A DNA stretch of 43,132 nucleotides from a virus. Each line of letters opens with the position of its first letter. Within the stretch, counting starts at the first letter, position 1. Below are positions 32,237 through 40,378 of this stretch, in pieces. A program made the translations under genes and the position numbers. The notes below the pieces were generated by a model. The model made no database searches, was not told the DNA's origin, and saw nothing but the letters and a program-made list of their open reading frames with translations. The stretch is taken from the IMG/VR virus record IMGVR_UViG_3300013286_000020, positions 1 through 43,132 of that record. One strand, 5' to 3'.

Positions 32237-33940
32237 TTAAAAAATCAACGAGTATATTTCAGTTAATTCTGCTACTATATCTTCTGAAACAGTTGAGTTG
32301 ACTCCTCCGCTTGCCGGTACCCATTCTGTTCCGGTATACACTTCTAATATTTGATTGGCATTATTGTATCTTTGCATGCCTGCTTCTACCAATACTGGAC
32401 TTGGATCACTAGCGGTCCATACTGGAATACTCAAAGCTGTTCCATTAAACTGACTGTAATAGATTCCGGTATTCTCAATCACCGAAACAGCATCGATAGT
32501 AGTGTTAGTCCAGTCACTACCAGATATAGAAAAATTATTCACATTAACTTTTCCGCCGGTATAAGGCTCTAGAGTCAAGTCACTATTGTTAGCCACTGTG
32601 GCTATGTTAAGATCAGTAATCTGTATATCGCCAATGTCAACTCGTGTTGTTGATACCCCGTTAGAGTCAATAGATAACTTTAAACTATTGTTGACATAAA
32701 AACCCAAAGAATTATCGGCGTTGCCTGGTGTTAATTCAGGTAATATATAGGTAGTCCTAGCAACATCGTATACTGAATACAGGCTGTTAACTACAGAGTT
32801 GTTAAATCCTTCATAGATATCAAGTACTGTGTTGTATCGTACTTCTCCCGGTATTGATAAGGCCCTAGTGCCGGTATTACCTTTAGGAAATATCACAGCG
32901 CCGGTGCCGCTAAACTGTACTTGCCCTGTGCCGTTTGGTTTTAATATTACACTGCGAGTTTGATCAGTGCCACTGGTCAATGTGTTGGCAATAGTACCTT
33001 GATTAAAACTCAAATTAGCCGCTGTTACAACTCCCAAACCGTTAGCAGTAAAGGTTAAATTAGTATCGGCAGTAGTAGAAGTAACACTATTACTGGTTAT
33101 GTTAATTCCACTAATGACGGCAGTGTCAGCATATAAATTATGCCAACGATTTGATAATGAACCTAAATTAAAAGAGCCTGTTGGTACTAAACTGTTAATT
33201 AATTGTCCGTTTATTCTAACAGTATTAGAAGAACTACTGCCAATAGTAGTATTCCCATTAACTTGCAATAAATTTTCAATTGTAGATGATACTGTAGAAA
33301 AGTCTGTTACATATAAATCACTACTATGTTGTGTATTAACATAGACAGTCTTCCATTGTAGTTGACTAGATCCCAAACTATAGTCGCTGTAGCTCGTTTG
33401 GCTAGGTAGTATGTCACTATTAATGTATGCGCCAAATGTTACAGTGTCAGTATTAGCATTACCTAGTGTAATGTTGCCGTCAAAGGTAATGTCACCAGTG
33501 GCGTGCAAATCTGCATCTACTAAAACATTACTTTGAATTTTTAACTGGCCAGTGCCGTTGACCACAATGTTAATGCTGTCATCGTTGGCATAAGTTGAAA
33601 TAGTATTAGTACCAAGCTGTAAATTATCAGTTTGTATGATGCTAGCAGTGATCTGTGGCATCAAGCCGCTGGCAGATAAATTAATATCGCCGTTGGCATT
33701 TACTATTTGATTGACTGTTATGTCTAGTTCCGATGAACTGAATCTTGTATCGGCGTACAAGTCAACAGTACTGCTAGTACCGTTAACAGTTAGTGTTCTA
33801 TACGGAGTGTCGCTGTTGACGCCAATATACTTGGCATTGACATTTAGATAAAGAAGAGAAGTTTCGAACGCAAGATCAGTGCCTTCTCTTGTGAGATTAT
33901 CAAAAAGTAATTGACCTGATATGCGCCCTATTTCAGACAT
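32237..33940 (-). CDS. Tail-fibre-like protein (tandem paralogue B)
   Basis: A 567-residue paralogue of the 564-residue protein. It opens with GRISGQLLFDNLTREGTDLA then FETSLLYLNVNAKYIGV, and contains ITLGNANTDTVTFGAYINSD and SLGSSQLQWKTVYVNT, matching blocks of paralogue A. The late module has AGMQRYNNANQILEVYTGTE followed by WVP. Divergence is greatest in the last third, where receptor or partner contacts may differ. The gene has its own late promoter (33958-33965) and an AGGAG site. The GGAGC of that site can pair with GCTCC just upstream of the promoter. Confidence 0.65.
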   Translation of the reverse strand: MSEIGRISGQLLFDNLTREGTDLAFETSLLYLNVNAKYIGVNSDTPYRTLTVNGTSSTVDLYADTRFSSSELDITVNQIVNANGDINLSASGLMPQITASIIQTDNLQLGTNTISTYANDDSINIVVNGTGQLKIQSNVLVDADLHATGDITFDGNITLGNANTDTVTFGAYINSDILPSQTSYSDYSLGSSQLQWKTVYVNTQHSSDLYVTDFSTVSSTIENLLQVNGNTTIGSSSSNTVRINGQLINSLVPTGSFNLGSLSNRWHNLYADTAVISGINITSNSVTSTTADTNLTFTANGLGVVTAANLSFNQGTIANTLTSGTDQTRSVILKPNGTGQVQFSGTGAVIFPKGNTGTRALSIPGEVRYNTVLDIYEGFNNSVVNSLYSVYDVARTTYILPELTPGNADNSLGFYVNNSLKLSIDSNGVSTTRVDIGDIQITDLNIATVANNSDLTLEPYTGGKVNVNNFSISGSDWTNTTIDAVSVIENTGIYYSQFNGTALSIPVWTASDPSPVLVEAGMQRYNNANQILEVYTGTEWVPASGGVNSTVSEDIVAELTEIYSLIF

Positions 33941-33945
33941 TTAAC

Positions 33946-33978
33946 GCTCCTGTGTAATATTTATTGGAGCAATATTAC
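33946..33978 (-). promoter_or_regulatory. Overlapping inverted repeats around promoter and ribosome site of paralogue B
   Basis: On the minus strand GTAATATT (33978-33971) pairs with AATATTAC (33961-33954). The loop between them contains GCTCC (33970-33966), which is complementary to GGAGC (33950-33946) inside the ribosome site. A pseudoknot or alternative stems can form in read-through RNA. The late promoter AATAAATA (33965-33958) lies between the two GGAGC/GCTCC arms, so late-initiated RNA loses the masking arm. The left arm overlaps the stop codon of the 172-residue gene. Confidence 0.55.
33958..33965 (-). promoter_or_regulatory. T4-type late promoter for fibre paralogue B
   Basis: Minus-strand AATAAATA, 17 bases before the ATG at 33940, with ACAGGAGC between it and the start codon. 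Confidence 0.65.
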
Positions 33979-34493
33979 TTGTCAAAACCGTTGATTACTG
34001 TTACTGGTTTATTTATGGGTACTGGTGCAGTGAATGTGATCCAGTAATCAGTACCTGATTCGCCATTTGCAGGTGCTTGTGTTACTGTGTAGTTTGTTGT
34101 TGATACTTGTATGACATTTTCAACTATCACAATAAGGTTTTGCGGACCCCAGGTAGAACCCGTTTCTGTTACTGTTGGGCGAACACCGACTGCTAGAGGT
34201 CCAAAATTGACTTTAGTGCCGTTACCGTTTCCTAAACTGTACTGAGTAATTGCTGTGGATTCTTTATACCGCAGTGCTCTCCATGTAGCATATTGACCTT
34301 GGTACACTTCAACTTGATCTGTTGATGTATTATAACGCATCATTCCATTAGTTGGGCTGGTAATACTAGATTGGCTATTTGGCAATGTCATAACTGTACT
34401 GTCTTTTAGAGTAAAGTTATTTGTGGTGTCTAACGCAACACGACTATCGTAGATACCTCTACGATTAAGTGTTAGAGTTTTTAAAAATCTCAT
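33975..34493 (-). CDS. Small fibre-like virion protein
   Basis: A 172-residue protein. Residues about 1-45 (MRFLKTLTLNRRGIYDSRVA) lead into a GMMRYNTSTDQVEVYQG module at about 49-65, the same kind seen at the C-termini of both tandem fibre paralogues. The rest is a beta domain with WGPQNLIVIVENVIQVS (about 117-135), ending in NKPVTVINGFDK. It is probably a fibre connector or tip component, inferred from the shared module. It is translationally close to the 105-residue gene (three-base gap). Confidence 0.55.
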   Translation of the reverse strand: MRFLKTLTLNRRGIYDSRVALDTTNNFTLKDSTVMTLPNSQSSITSPTNGMMRYNTSTDQVEVYQGQYATWRALRYKESTAITQYSLGNGNGTKVNFGPLAVGVRPTVTETGSTWGPQNLIVIVENVIQVSTTNYTVTQAPANGESGTDYWITFTAPVPINKPVTVINGFDK

Positions 34494-34496
34494 TGC

Positions 34497-34814
34497 TTAT
34501 ACCGCCAATGTGCTTACTGTTGCTGATAAGCCCGTTCCTGAGCTAACGGCCCAGACATCATCACCGGTTGTTAATACCATTTTTTCTTGATCAAAGCTAA
34601 CAGTATCTCCTGCTGGAACATTTAATGAGTTTACAATTTTTGTAGCATTACTGATAATACCTGCGGCGCCTGCGTTATTTTGAACAGCATGAATAGTCAA
34701 TGGCAAATCACCGGTAGTTGTATTGCATACTATGATGGTGGTAATTGCTCGTTCACCAGTACCACTTGTTAATTTTGTATTTGATGCTAGAATTGGTGTG
34801 TTATAAATTGCCAT
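34497..34814 (-). CDS. Small beta-rich virion protein, function unknown
   Basis: A 105-residue protein starting MAIYNTPILASNTKLTSGTG. It has ITTIIVCNTTTGDLPLTIHA, a VNSLNVPAGDTVSFDQEKMV strand pair and LTTGDDVWAVSSG. The pattern looks like a single beta-sandwich of the sort that trimerises in decoration or fibre-connector proteins. No family with known function is recognised. It has an AAGGAAC ribosome site and lies in a chain of fibre genes. Confidence 0.5.
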   Translation of the reverse strand: MAIYNTPILASNTKLTSGTGERAITTIIVCNTTTGDLPLTIHAVQNNAGAAGIISNATKIVNSLNVPAGDTVSFDQEKMVLTTGDDVWAVSSGTGLSATVSTLAV

Positions 34815-34823
34815 GTTTGTTCC

Positions 34824-35873
34824 TTATAGTAAAATACTCAATAGTACAGCACGCTTTCTGCTGACTAATTCATCTTGAGTATTTACATTTGAAATATATA
34901 CGCCAGATTTTCCTGGGCCAACCGAACCGGTTGAATAAATTTTTGTTAGTCCGCTTACTGACGCAGGGGGTGTTGTTGATTGGTTGTCAATATTAAGATA
35001 ACCTTGCACTTGGATATTGCCGGTATAAGCTGACAATTTTAAATTGTTAGTGGTATTGGAAACTGTATCATTAATAATATTGACATTATTAACCGTTACA
35101 CCATTTGCATCAATCTGAGCTGTTAATGTATTATCAATTTTGAATTCTAATCGACTAACTCCATGGCCCGATACTTCACTGTCAAATGCAGTAATGCTAG
35201 TAGGTGTTGCTCCGCCTTCACCAATTGTTCTAGCTTGGAAATAATAAAGTCTACTGTCCACATATTCTTTAACTGATTTGGCAGTGGTCAATACATCTGG
35301 ATCACTAGTTAACAGCAATATCCCTGTAGGTGCAGGTGGTGTCAGTGCTTGATTCCAATTGGCATAGTTCCATACTCTTTGTTCGTAAGTGCTGGTACCA
35401 GTAACTGTGACTTTTCCGCTTCCTGAATTAATCAATGCTAGATTACCACCGTTGGTATTAATACTGTTTGTACGAATACCAACCAATGCTCCTGCATCGT
35501 TGTTAAAAACCACAGTGCCTTTGACACTGGTTGCAGTTACAGGATCATAATGATACACGCTGTCGTCTACTAGAATATTAATGTTTGGCAGTGTGCCTCT
35601 GTCAATGCTAAGACCACTGGTATTGAAACTGATACCGTTGCCAGTATCACCTTGATTAAGATACAAAATCCTGTCAGAAAGATTGATAGTATTTGAAGTA
35701 ATGGTAGTAGTAGCACCTAATACAGTTAAATTACCTGTAATCGTAACGGTGCCGGCGCCTTCAAGCCCGTCTCCGTTACCGACATCTAAAACAATGTTTG
35801 AATAGCTCTGGTGTGTGCTATTAGTTACACTTATTTTATAATCGCCATTATTAACTCTTACAATCTTTGACAT
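34824..35873 (-). CDS. Fibre-like virion protein
   Basis: A 349-residue protein. The segment GNLTVLGATTTITSNTINLS followed by DRILYLNQGDTGNGISF (about 46-84) is a block I recall from many virion proteins of aquatic T4-like phages. Downstream there is a SVKEYVDSRLYY element (about 200-211), related to the KxYVD motifs of tail fibres, and a RLEFKIDNTLTAQIDANGVT beta strand region. A UUCG-capped hairpin lies in its leader at 35886-35903. No membrane or signal sequence is present. Confidence 0.6.
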   Translation of the reverse strand: MSKIVRVNNGDYKISVTNSTHQSYSNIVLDVGNGDGLEGAGTVTITGNLTVLGATTTITSNTINLSDRILYLNQGDTGNGISFNTSGLSIDRGTLPNINILVDDSVYHYDPVTATSVKGTVVFNNDAGALVGIRTNSINTNGGNLALINSGSGKVTVTGTSTYEQRVWNYANWNQALTPPAPTGILLLTSDPDVLTTAKSVKEYVDSRLYYFQARTIGEGGATPTSITAFDSEVSGHGVSRLEFKIDNTLTAQIDANGVTVNNVNIINDTVSNTTNNLKLSAYTGNIQVQGYLNIDNQSTTPPASVSGLTKIYSTGSVGPGKSGVYISNVNTQDELVSRKRAVLLSILL

Positions 35874-35885
35874 GTTTTTCCTTAA

Positions 35886-35903
35886 TAGGAGCCGAAGCCC
35901 CTA
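35886..35903 (-). terminator. UUCG-capped hairpin, terminator-like or processing site
   Basis: On the minus strand TAGGGGC-TTCG-GCTCCTA forms a seven-bp stem (one G-T pair) with a UUCG tetraloop, 13 bases before the ATG of the 349-residue gene. It lacks a T tract (TTAAGGAAAAA follows), so it is at most a weak terminator; RNA processing or translational control are alternatives. Confidence 0.45.
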
Positions 35904-35931
35904 GCTCAATTAACTAACTTGGATCTGAGTT

Positions 35932-36345
35932 TTAGTTGTTAGGATCGTCGTTTGCAAAGTCGTCTGCACCAACGTTGGTAGCTGTTGTTCCAGTACCTGC
36001 TTCTTCCATCTCTACAGCACCGTCAGTGGTTGAAGTTGAGAAATTCCACTTCTGTCTAACTCCACTAACTACAACAAAATGTGCAGTGATCTTAGAAACA
36101 CGAGACACAACAGCACCATCAGTCTTAACGCTGATGTTCATCTTGCCTGCTGTGAGAACTGCACTGTCAGTTAGTGTACAAGTATAGATTGTTGTGGCAA
36201 CTCCGTACTCACGGACTTTGAATCTTCTAGAACCAAGTTGCTTAACGATATAACCGTTGACACTGGCAGTGCCGTTATGAAATTGAACTTTGATGTTGTT
36301 TTTGGCATTAGCGCCAAAGTATTTTTTATTTAGAGGTCTTCCCAT
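35932..36345 (-). CDS. Probable capsid-associated small protein
   Basis: A 137-residue protein starting MGRPLNKKYFGANAKNNIKV, a start I recall from conserved proteins next to the capsid gene of aquatic T4-like phages. It has GYIVKQLGSRRFKVREYG (about 31-48), VSKITAHFVVVSG and a short acidic tail DDFANDDPNN. Placement right after the capsid gene suggests a head-decoration or head-associated role, which is inference. It has its own late promoter (36431-36438), an unusually structured leader of about 80 bases and an AAGGAG site. Confidence 0.6.
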   Translation of the reverse strand: MGRPLNKKYFGANAKNNIKVQFHNGTASVNGYIVKQLGSRRFKVREYGVATTIYTCTLTDSAVLTAGKMNISVKTDGAVVSRVSKITAHFVVVSGVRQKWNFSTSTTDGAVEMEEAGTGTTATNVGADDFANDDPNN

Positions 36346-36438
36346 TTTATTTCTCCTTGTGAAATGTAGCGTTCTATGCTATACGCGGTTGAGGATCCGC
36401 ATAAACTCGCACCGTGCGAGCGAACAATAATATTTATC
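36346..36438 (-). promoter_or_regulatory. Late promoter and hairpin-rich leader of the capsid-associated gene
   Basis: GATAAATA (36438-36431, minus strand) is the late octamer. Between it and the AAGGAG site are three successive potential hairpins on the minus strand: CTCGCAC/GTGCGAG (36420-36406), GCGG/CCGC (36400-36385), and GCGT/ACGC (36387-36370, overlapping the second by three bases). The other late leaders in this window are mostly under 40 bases. Confidence 0.55.
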
Positions 36439-36448
36439 CGATCAAGAG

Positions 36449-36470
36449 AAAGCCCACCGAAGTGGGCTTT
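36449..36470 (-). terminator. Terminator after the major capsid gene
   Basis: On the minus strand AAAGCCCAC-TTCG-GTGGGCTTT is a perfect nine-bp stem with a UUCG tetraloop, ending in TTTCTCTTG, 26 bases after the capsid stop codon. It separates the capsid transcript from the next late promoter. Confidence 0.85.
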
Positions 36471-36495
36471 GTCTAACTTCTAGATCTACTAGGGA

Positions 36496-37665
36496 TTAGC
36501 TGAATACTGCGTTAGCAATAGTTACTGTACCTAGGTAGTCAGCTGCATTGCCTAGAGACGATGCAGTATTTGACAACTCAACATAACCATAACGAGTCAT
36601 GAATGAAACGACTGGTTCGAATGTTGATGGATCTAAAACAACACCACTGCTCATCAATGGAATGTATGGGCAGTAGAATGCAGCTGCATCGCTCTCGTTA
36701 GCACCTTTGTAGCCAACTAGAACTGTGTCGTTTTGTGCATATGTGTTAACATAAATCTTCATAGCATTGTTCAATGTACCAACAAACTTGGTGTTTGTAG
36801 GTGCTTCGAATGTGCCTTCTGTTGTACGAGCAAATGCGCTTGTAGTAGCAGACTGAAGAATTGTCAATGCTGTTGGGCTAATTACGGCCCAGTTACCAGC
36901 ACCACGGCGTGTACGCTGGGCGATACGGTTAGCAACACGATTGATCTGAACTGCCAATGCGGCATGCTCGTCACCAACGAATGTAGCTGTACCAGAAACA
37001 GCAGATTGATCATAAGCTTCTTGGTTCTGTGAACCAGCCAATGTTGTCAAGCTACCGATGATTTCTTGATCGATTTCAGCAGTAATTTCTTGTGCCAAAG
37101 CAGCCATGATTTCTGCTTCGATGTCAATGCCTTGTTGGGCTTGTGCATCTTGAGCAGCTTCAAATGTCCAGCGAGCTGACAACTTACGAGTCTTGGCTTC
37201 AACTGTTTGCTTTAGAATTTGGATGCTTAAACGCTTACCAGCAACACCTTCTAATGTAGCTGTGCTAGCGGCTGTTCTAGCAGCTCCGTTGTTTGCAGAA
37301 TAGCCTTCTGCGATTTTGAATGGGCTTAGGGCCTCTTCACCAGCTGTTGCACCATAGCTACCTGAAACGCTATCTGAATAGCGAACACGTAAAGTATGAA
37401 TTTGACCAACTGGGCCAGTCATTGGTTGTACACCTACCAACTCGTTAGCGATAACTGTTGGCATTACACGACGGATCACTGGAAGGATCACGCGATTTAA
37501 AGTTGCGACATTGCCGGCAGAAGTAGCACCAGTGCTAGCACTTTCAGCCAAATACTTGCGAGTATTTTCTAAAGTTGCAGCCATTACTGATTTCTTGGTG
37601 CCTTGAAGGCCTTCAAGAAGAGCCTCTTTGGTTTCTGTCCAACGTCCTGTTAGTAGTTCTGACAT
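36496..37665 (-). CDS. 23: Major capsid protein, T4 gp23-like
   Basis: A 389-residue protein with the classical gp23 core: an N-terminal part removable by the prohead protease, then NRVILPVIRRVMPTVIANEL and VGVQPMTGPVGQIHTLRVRY (about 57-96). The GAATAGEEALSPFKIAEGYS region and the KRLSIQILKQTVEAKTRKLS element of the HK97 fold follow, then a long helix with EITAEIDQEII, and a C-terminal FMTRYGYVEL. T4 gp23 is 521 residues and many cyanophage versions about 470, so this is a short form of the type seen in divergent aquatic groups. The vertex protein gp24 has no gene in the window. The ribosome site is AGGAGAAA; the gene lies 14 bases after the scaffold gene. Confidence 0.93.
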   Translation of the reverse strand: MSELLTGRWTETKEALLEGLQGTKKSVMAATLENTRKYLAESASTGATSAGNVATLNRVILPVIRRVMPTVIANELVGVQPMTGPVGQIHTLRVRYSDSVSGSYGATAGEEALSPFKIAEGYSANNGAARTAASTATLEGVAGKRLSIQILKQTVEAKTRKLSARWTFEAAQDAQAQQGIDIEAEIMAALAQEITAEIDQEIIGSLTTLAGSQNQEAYDQSAVSGTATFVGDEHAALAVQINRVANRIAQRTRRGAGNWAVISPTALTILQSATTSAFARTTEGTFEAPTNTKFVGTLNNAMKIYVNTYAQNDTVLVGYKGANESDAAAFYCPYIPLMSSGVVLDPSTFEPVVSFMTRYGYVELSNTASSLGNAADYLGTVTIANAVFS

Positions 37666-37679
37666 TTATTTTCTCCTAA

Positions 37680-38774
37680 TTAATGTTTAATTCCAGCTAG
37701 ACGACGCATATTGAAAATATTGCTTTCGTACTCACTGCTACCTACGCTGTTGGTTTCTTTGTTGCCTGTTACTTCTTTTGCCTCTAATAATGCCTTCTTC
37801 TTCTGTGGAGCTTGACCAGCAATAACAGCTGGTAGGTACTTGTCAAAACTAGTTCTTAGTTTTGCAGTGTGTACACTTTCAAGTAGTTCGATCATGATTG
37901 CTTTCTGACCGTTGGCCAAAGGTGCAATCAATTCGCCGATTACTTCTTGTCTTTCTTGGCTCTCCATAAGAGCTTTAACTTGTGCTTCCTTGCTTTCTAG
38001 GATTCTCGTTGCATTGTCTACAGCGTGTTTAGCTTCTGCAACTTCCAAATCTTTCTTGTCTATGACTTTGAGCAATTTAGCTGTTTCTGATTTGTCATTT
38101 AGGTAACTGCCTTGGTATTCTGAAGCAAAAGCTTCGAATAATTTGCGTCCAAAGTCGTTACGGCGAGCCAATTCAATGTCTTCTCTCAACTGACCAATCT
38201 CTTTTGATAGAGTGTGTTCAACTGTAGTTTCGACAAGTTTTGCTGCCTTCTTAATGAATTGTTCTTTCATTTCGCCTAGTGCCTTGCGGCCGTCGCGAAT
38301 CAAGCGAACCTTGGTTTCAGCAAGGTCTTGTTTGTCCGAATGAAACTCTGCAATTTCTTGAGCCAATGCTTCTACTACAAACTTTTCAAGTCTTTTAAAC
38401 TTGCTAGCCATTTGTACTTGATCTTCGTGCAACTCTTTAACTTCACCTGCCAATTGACGAGTAACGAATTCCTTCATCATCTCAGCATCGCTACGCATTT
38501 TTACTGCATAACGGGCTTTAGCTTCTGCTAATTGATTGCGATCTTGTACAAATTCAGAAATTTCAACACTCAAACGATCAGTAAGCATACGATCGATTGC
38601 TTCAACCATGACAGACTTGTCATGCTCGTAGCGTGTTGCAAATTCTTCGCGTAGTTCTTGAGTAACTTGTGTGCGGGCCTCGGTTAAACGAGACTCCCAA
38701 GCTCTCTCAATGTCAGCTTTGATCTCTTCAGAAATCACGTTGTTTTCAAATAGGTTCTTAAGTGCGTCCAACAT
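37680..38774 (-). CDS. 22: Prohead core scaffold protein, T4 gp22-like
   Basis: A 364-residue, almost wholly helical, highly charged protein. It begins MLDALKNLFENNVISEEIKA and has long coiled-coil-like runs of E, K, R and Q (about 20-290). The T4 gp22 family forms the internal core around which the capsid assembles and is then degraded by gp21. T4 gp22 is about 269 residues; this is longer, as is usual in aquatic relatives. It ends MRRLAGIKH. It sits between the protease and capsid genes, exactly as in T4, with an AGAGGAG site. Confidence 0.88.
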   Translation of the reverse strand: MLDALKNLFENNVISEEIKADIERAWESRLTEARTQVTQELREEFATRYEHDKSVMVEAIDRMLTDRLSVEISEFVQDRNQLAEAKARYAVKMRSDAEMMKEFVTRQLAGEVKELHEDQVQMASKFKRLEKFVVEALAQEIAEFHSDKQDLAETKVRLIRDGRKALGEMKEQFIKKAAKLVETTVEHTLSKEIGQLREDIELARRNDFGRKLFEAFASEYQGSYLNDKSETAKLLKVIDKKDLEVAEAKHAVDNATRILESKEAQVKALMESQERQEVIGELIAPLANGQKAIMIELLESVHTAKLRTSFDKYLPAVIAGQAPQKKKALLEAKEVTGNKETNSVGSSEYESNIFNMRRLAGIKH

Positions 38775-38789
38775 GTGATTCTCCTCTTG

Positions 38790-39416
38790 TTATCGGAGCT
38801 TGCTTATTATGCCTAATAAGCTCTCTTTGAGATATTTTTGTGCTTTAGGATCACCTTTGACCTCTTGCGCTATACGCAAGCTACTATAACCACCACGATT
38901 ATTCATCAGGTGTTCATAGATTGGTGTGGGATATGCTCCAGGGGCACTAGGTTGAGCTACCACATCAACTGTGATAATCTCAAAATCTGATACTTCACCG
39001 GAACCGTTATCGCTAACGTTCCCGGATCCGCGGCTTGAAACTCCTAACTTAACACCGCTTTCTAACATGGTTTTAATCAAGTTACCCATTGGTGTAGGTA
39101 GGATTTTTAATTTTCCGTAACCGTCTGAGCCATCCATCCACATATCTGTGACCATATGGCAAACACGATCTAGGTTTATTTTTAGGTCGTCTGGATGATC
39201 TACTTCGCCTAATACTGAGTATCCGCCTTCCATTTGATCTTTGAGGGTCTTGACAGCCCTGGCAATCTCTCTTGCAGGATAAACTCTCTGATTTTGATTC
39301 CGTTTGTCGCCTTGGATAAAAATCCCTTTCATATAAAGATTTTTACCCGCTTCTCCATCGGTCTCAACGATCATTTTGGCTTGATCGAAACTCAGATTTT
39401 CTCGTAAGTAGTTCAT
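38790..39416 (-). CDS. 21: Prohead maturation protease, T4 gp21-like
   Basis: A 208-residue protease with the expected pair of motifs: VLGEVDHPDD with catalytic His74, and GVSSRGSG with Ser127/Ser128, followed by DFEIITVDVVAQPSAPGA. The early RVYPAREIARAV and GGYSVLGEVDHP segments are typical of the family. In T4 this enzyme cuts the scaffold and the capsid N-terminus during maturation. The length is close to T4 gp21 (212). It lies between the acidic core protein and the scaffold gene, preserving the T4 order. Confidence 0.92.
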   Translation of the reverse strand: MNYLRENLSFDQAKMIVETDGEAGKNLYMKGIFIQGDKRNQNQRVYPAREIARAVKTLKDQMEGGYSVLGEVDHPDDLKINLDRVCHMVTDMWMDGSDGYGKLKILPTPMGNLIKTMLESGVKLGVSSRGSGNVSDNGSGEVSDFEIITVDVVAQPSAPGAYPTPIYEHLMNNRGGYSSLRIAQEVKGDPKAQKYLKESLLGIISKLR

Positions 39417-39428
39417 CTAATAACCTGA

Positions 39429-40250
39429 TTAGCTACCAATAGTGCTTTTCTTATTTGCACCATTGTCGCCGGTCGCTTTCTTTTCTGCTCCGTGACCGGC
39501 TGATACTCTAGTTGTAAATGCTTTACCTGCTTTACCAGGTACTGTATTCATGTTACCAAAGTTCTCTTCTTTGGTGCTTGGGTTTAGCAAGCCACCTTTT
39601 GTGCCTTCACCTTTAGACTCGCCGCCTTTAGCGATATTAGCAGATGTACCGCCCATATCATTCTTACCAGCTACTGTTGATTTGGTGTTTGCACCATTGT
39701 CACCGTGTTTAACAGTTCCAACTTTTTCTACATATTCACGCATGAACATGTCGTTTTCGTCCATTTCTGGCTCATCAGCAGGCATGTCCATTTCCATGTC
39801 GTCGCCCATGTCGTCACCGCCCATGTGCTCTTCGCCATCTTCCATCTGATGACGCATGCATTCTTCAAATTCTGCACGGAGGTCGTCAAGTGCATCTTCT
39901 AGGTCTTGAACGCGATCTTCAACTTCGCCTTCACCGCCCATGTGCTCTTCGTCTTCGTCTCCGTCCATTTCGATATCGCTAACAAAGTCGTCACTAGCGT
40001 CGCCGCCAATTTCACCTTCTTCGTCTTCGCTATCGTGGTATTCTGCTTCTTCCATGTCGTCGTCATGGTGCATTGCTTCTTCCATGTCGTCGTCTTCTTT
40101 AGAGTCTTCTTCAAAATCTTCAGAAAGGATGCCTTCGTAGATTTGGCGGGATTTTTCGACTACTAGCTGATGGAATAATTCCTTCGCTTGGTCTGTTTCG
40201 TCGTTTACTAAATGCTCAAGCATCTGCTCGAACTTTGATCGATCAGTCAT
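39429..40250 (-). CDS. Acidic prohead core protein, T4 gp67-like N-terminus
   Basis: A 273-residue protein. Residues about 1-48 (FEQMLEHLVNDETDQAKELF, then HQLVVEKSRQIYEGILSED) share the pattern of T4 gp67, a short helical region followed by a run of acidic residues. Residues about 49-175 are extremely acidic with DDDMEEA repeats and two EEHMGG elements. Residues about 180-273 are Gly/Asn/Lys-rich and contain a duplicated GDNGANxKST motif. T4 gp67 is only 80 residues, so the tail is specific to this lineage. It is likely cleaved with the core. An AGGAGA site and a late-promoter-like TGTAAATA (40288-40295) lie upstream. Confidence 0.75.
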   Translation of the reverse strand: MTDRSKFEQMLEHLVNDETDQAKELFHQLVVEKSRQIYEGILSEDFEEDSKEDDDMEEAMHHDDDMEEAEYHDSEDEEGEIGGDASDDFVSDIEMDGDEDEEHMGGEGEVEDRVQDLEDALDDLRAEFEECMRHQMEDGEEHMGGDDMGDDMEMDMPADEPEMDENDMFMREYVEKVGTVKHGDNGANTKSTVAGKNDMGGTSANIAKGGESKGEGTKGGLLNPSTKEENFGNMNTVPGKAGKAFTTRVSAGHGAEKKATGDNGANKKSTIGS

Positions 40251-40287
40251 GTTTATCTCCTAAAAGTGGTTGTAAGGCTGTCAAATA

Positions 40288-40295
40288 TATTTACA
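40288..40295 (-). promoter_or_regulatory. Late-promoter-like octamer upstream of the acidic core gene
   Basis: Minus-strand TGTAAATA, one base from the T4 consensus TATAAATA, 38 bases before the ATG. The 128-base gap in which it lies (40251-40378) also holds a short hairpin (ATACC-GTAGA-GGTAT, 40341-40355) and an imperfect A/T-flanked stem near 40306-40333 that may end the 79-residue gene's transcript. Confidence 0.45.
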
Positions 40296-40378
40296 ATATA
40301 ATACAAAAACACCGGTGAAACGGCTGGTTTTTGAAGTATAATACCGTAGAGGTATTTACCTTGTGAAATAAAATCTCA

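Noticed and set aside
36360-36425. Possible tRNA in the gap after the capsid gene
   Set aside because: Several short stems are present, but there is no seven-bp acceptor stem, no TTCRA loop and no anticodon arm in the right spacing on either strand.
39550-40166. Several plus-strand open frames opposite the acidic core gene
   Set aside because: Their Ser/Met or Phe/Val runs are the complement of GA-rich acidic codons; nothing supports expression.
40341-40355. Hairpin ATACC-GTAGA-GGTAT as a terminator
   Set aside because: The stem is only five or six A/T-rich pairs with no T tract on the minus strand.
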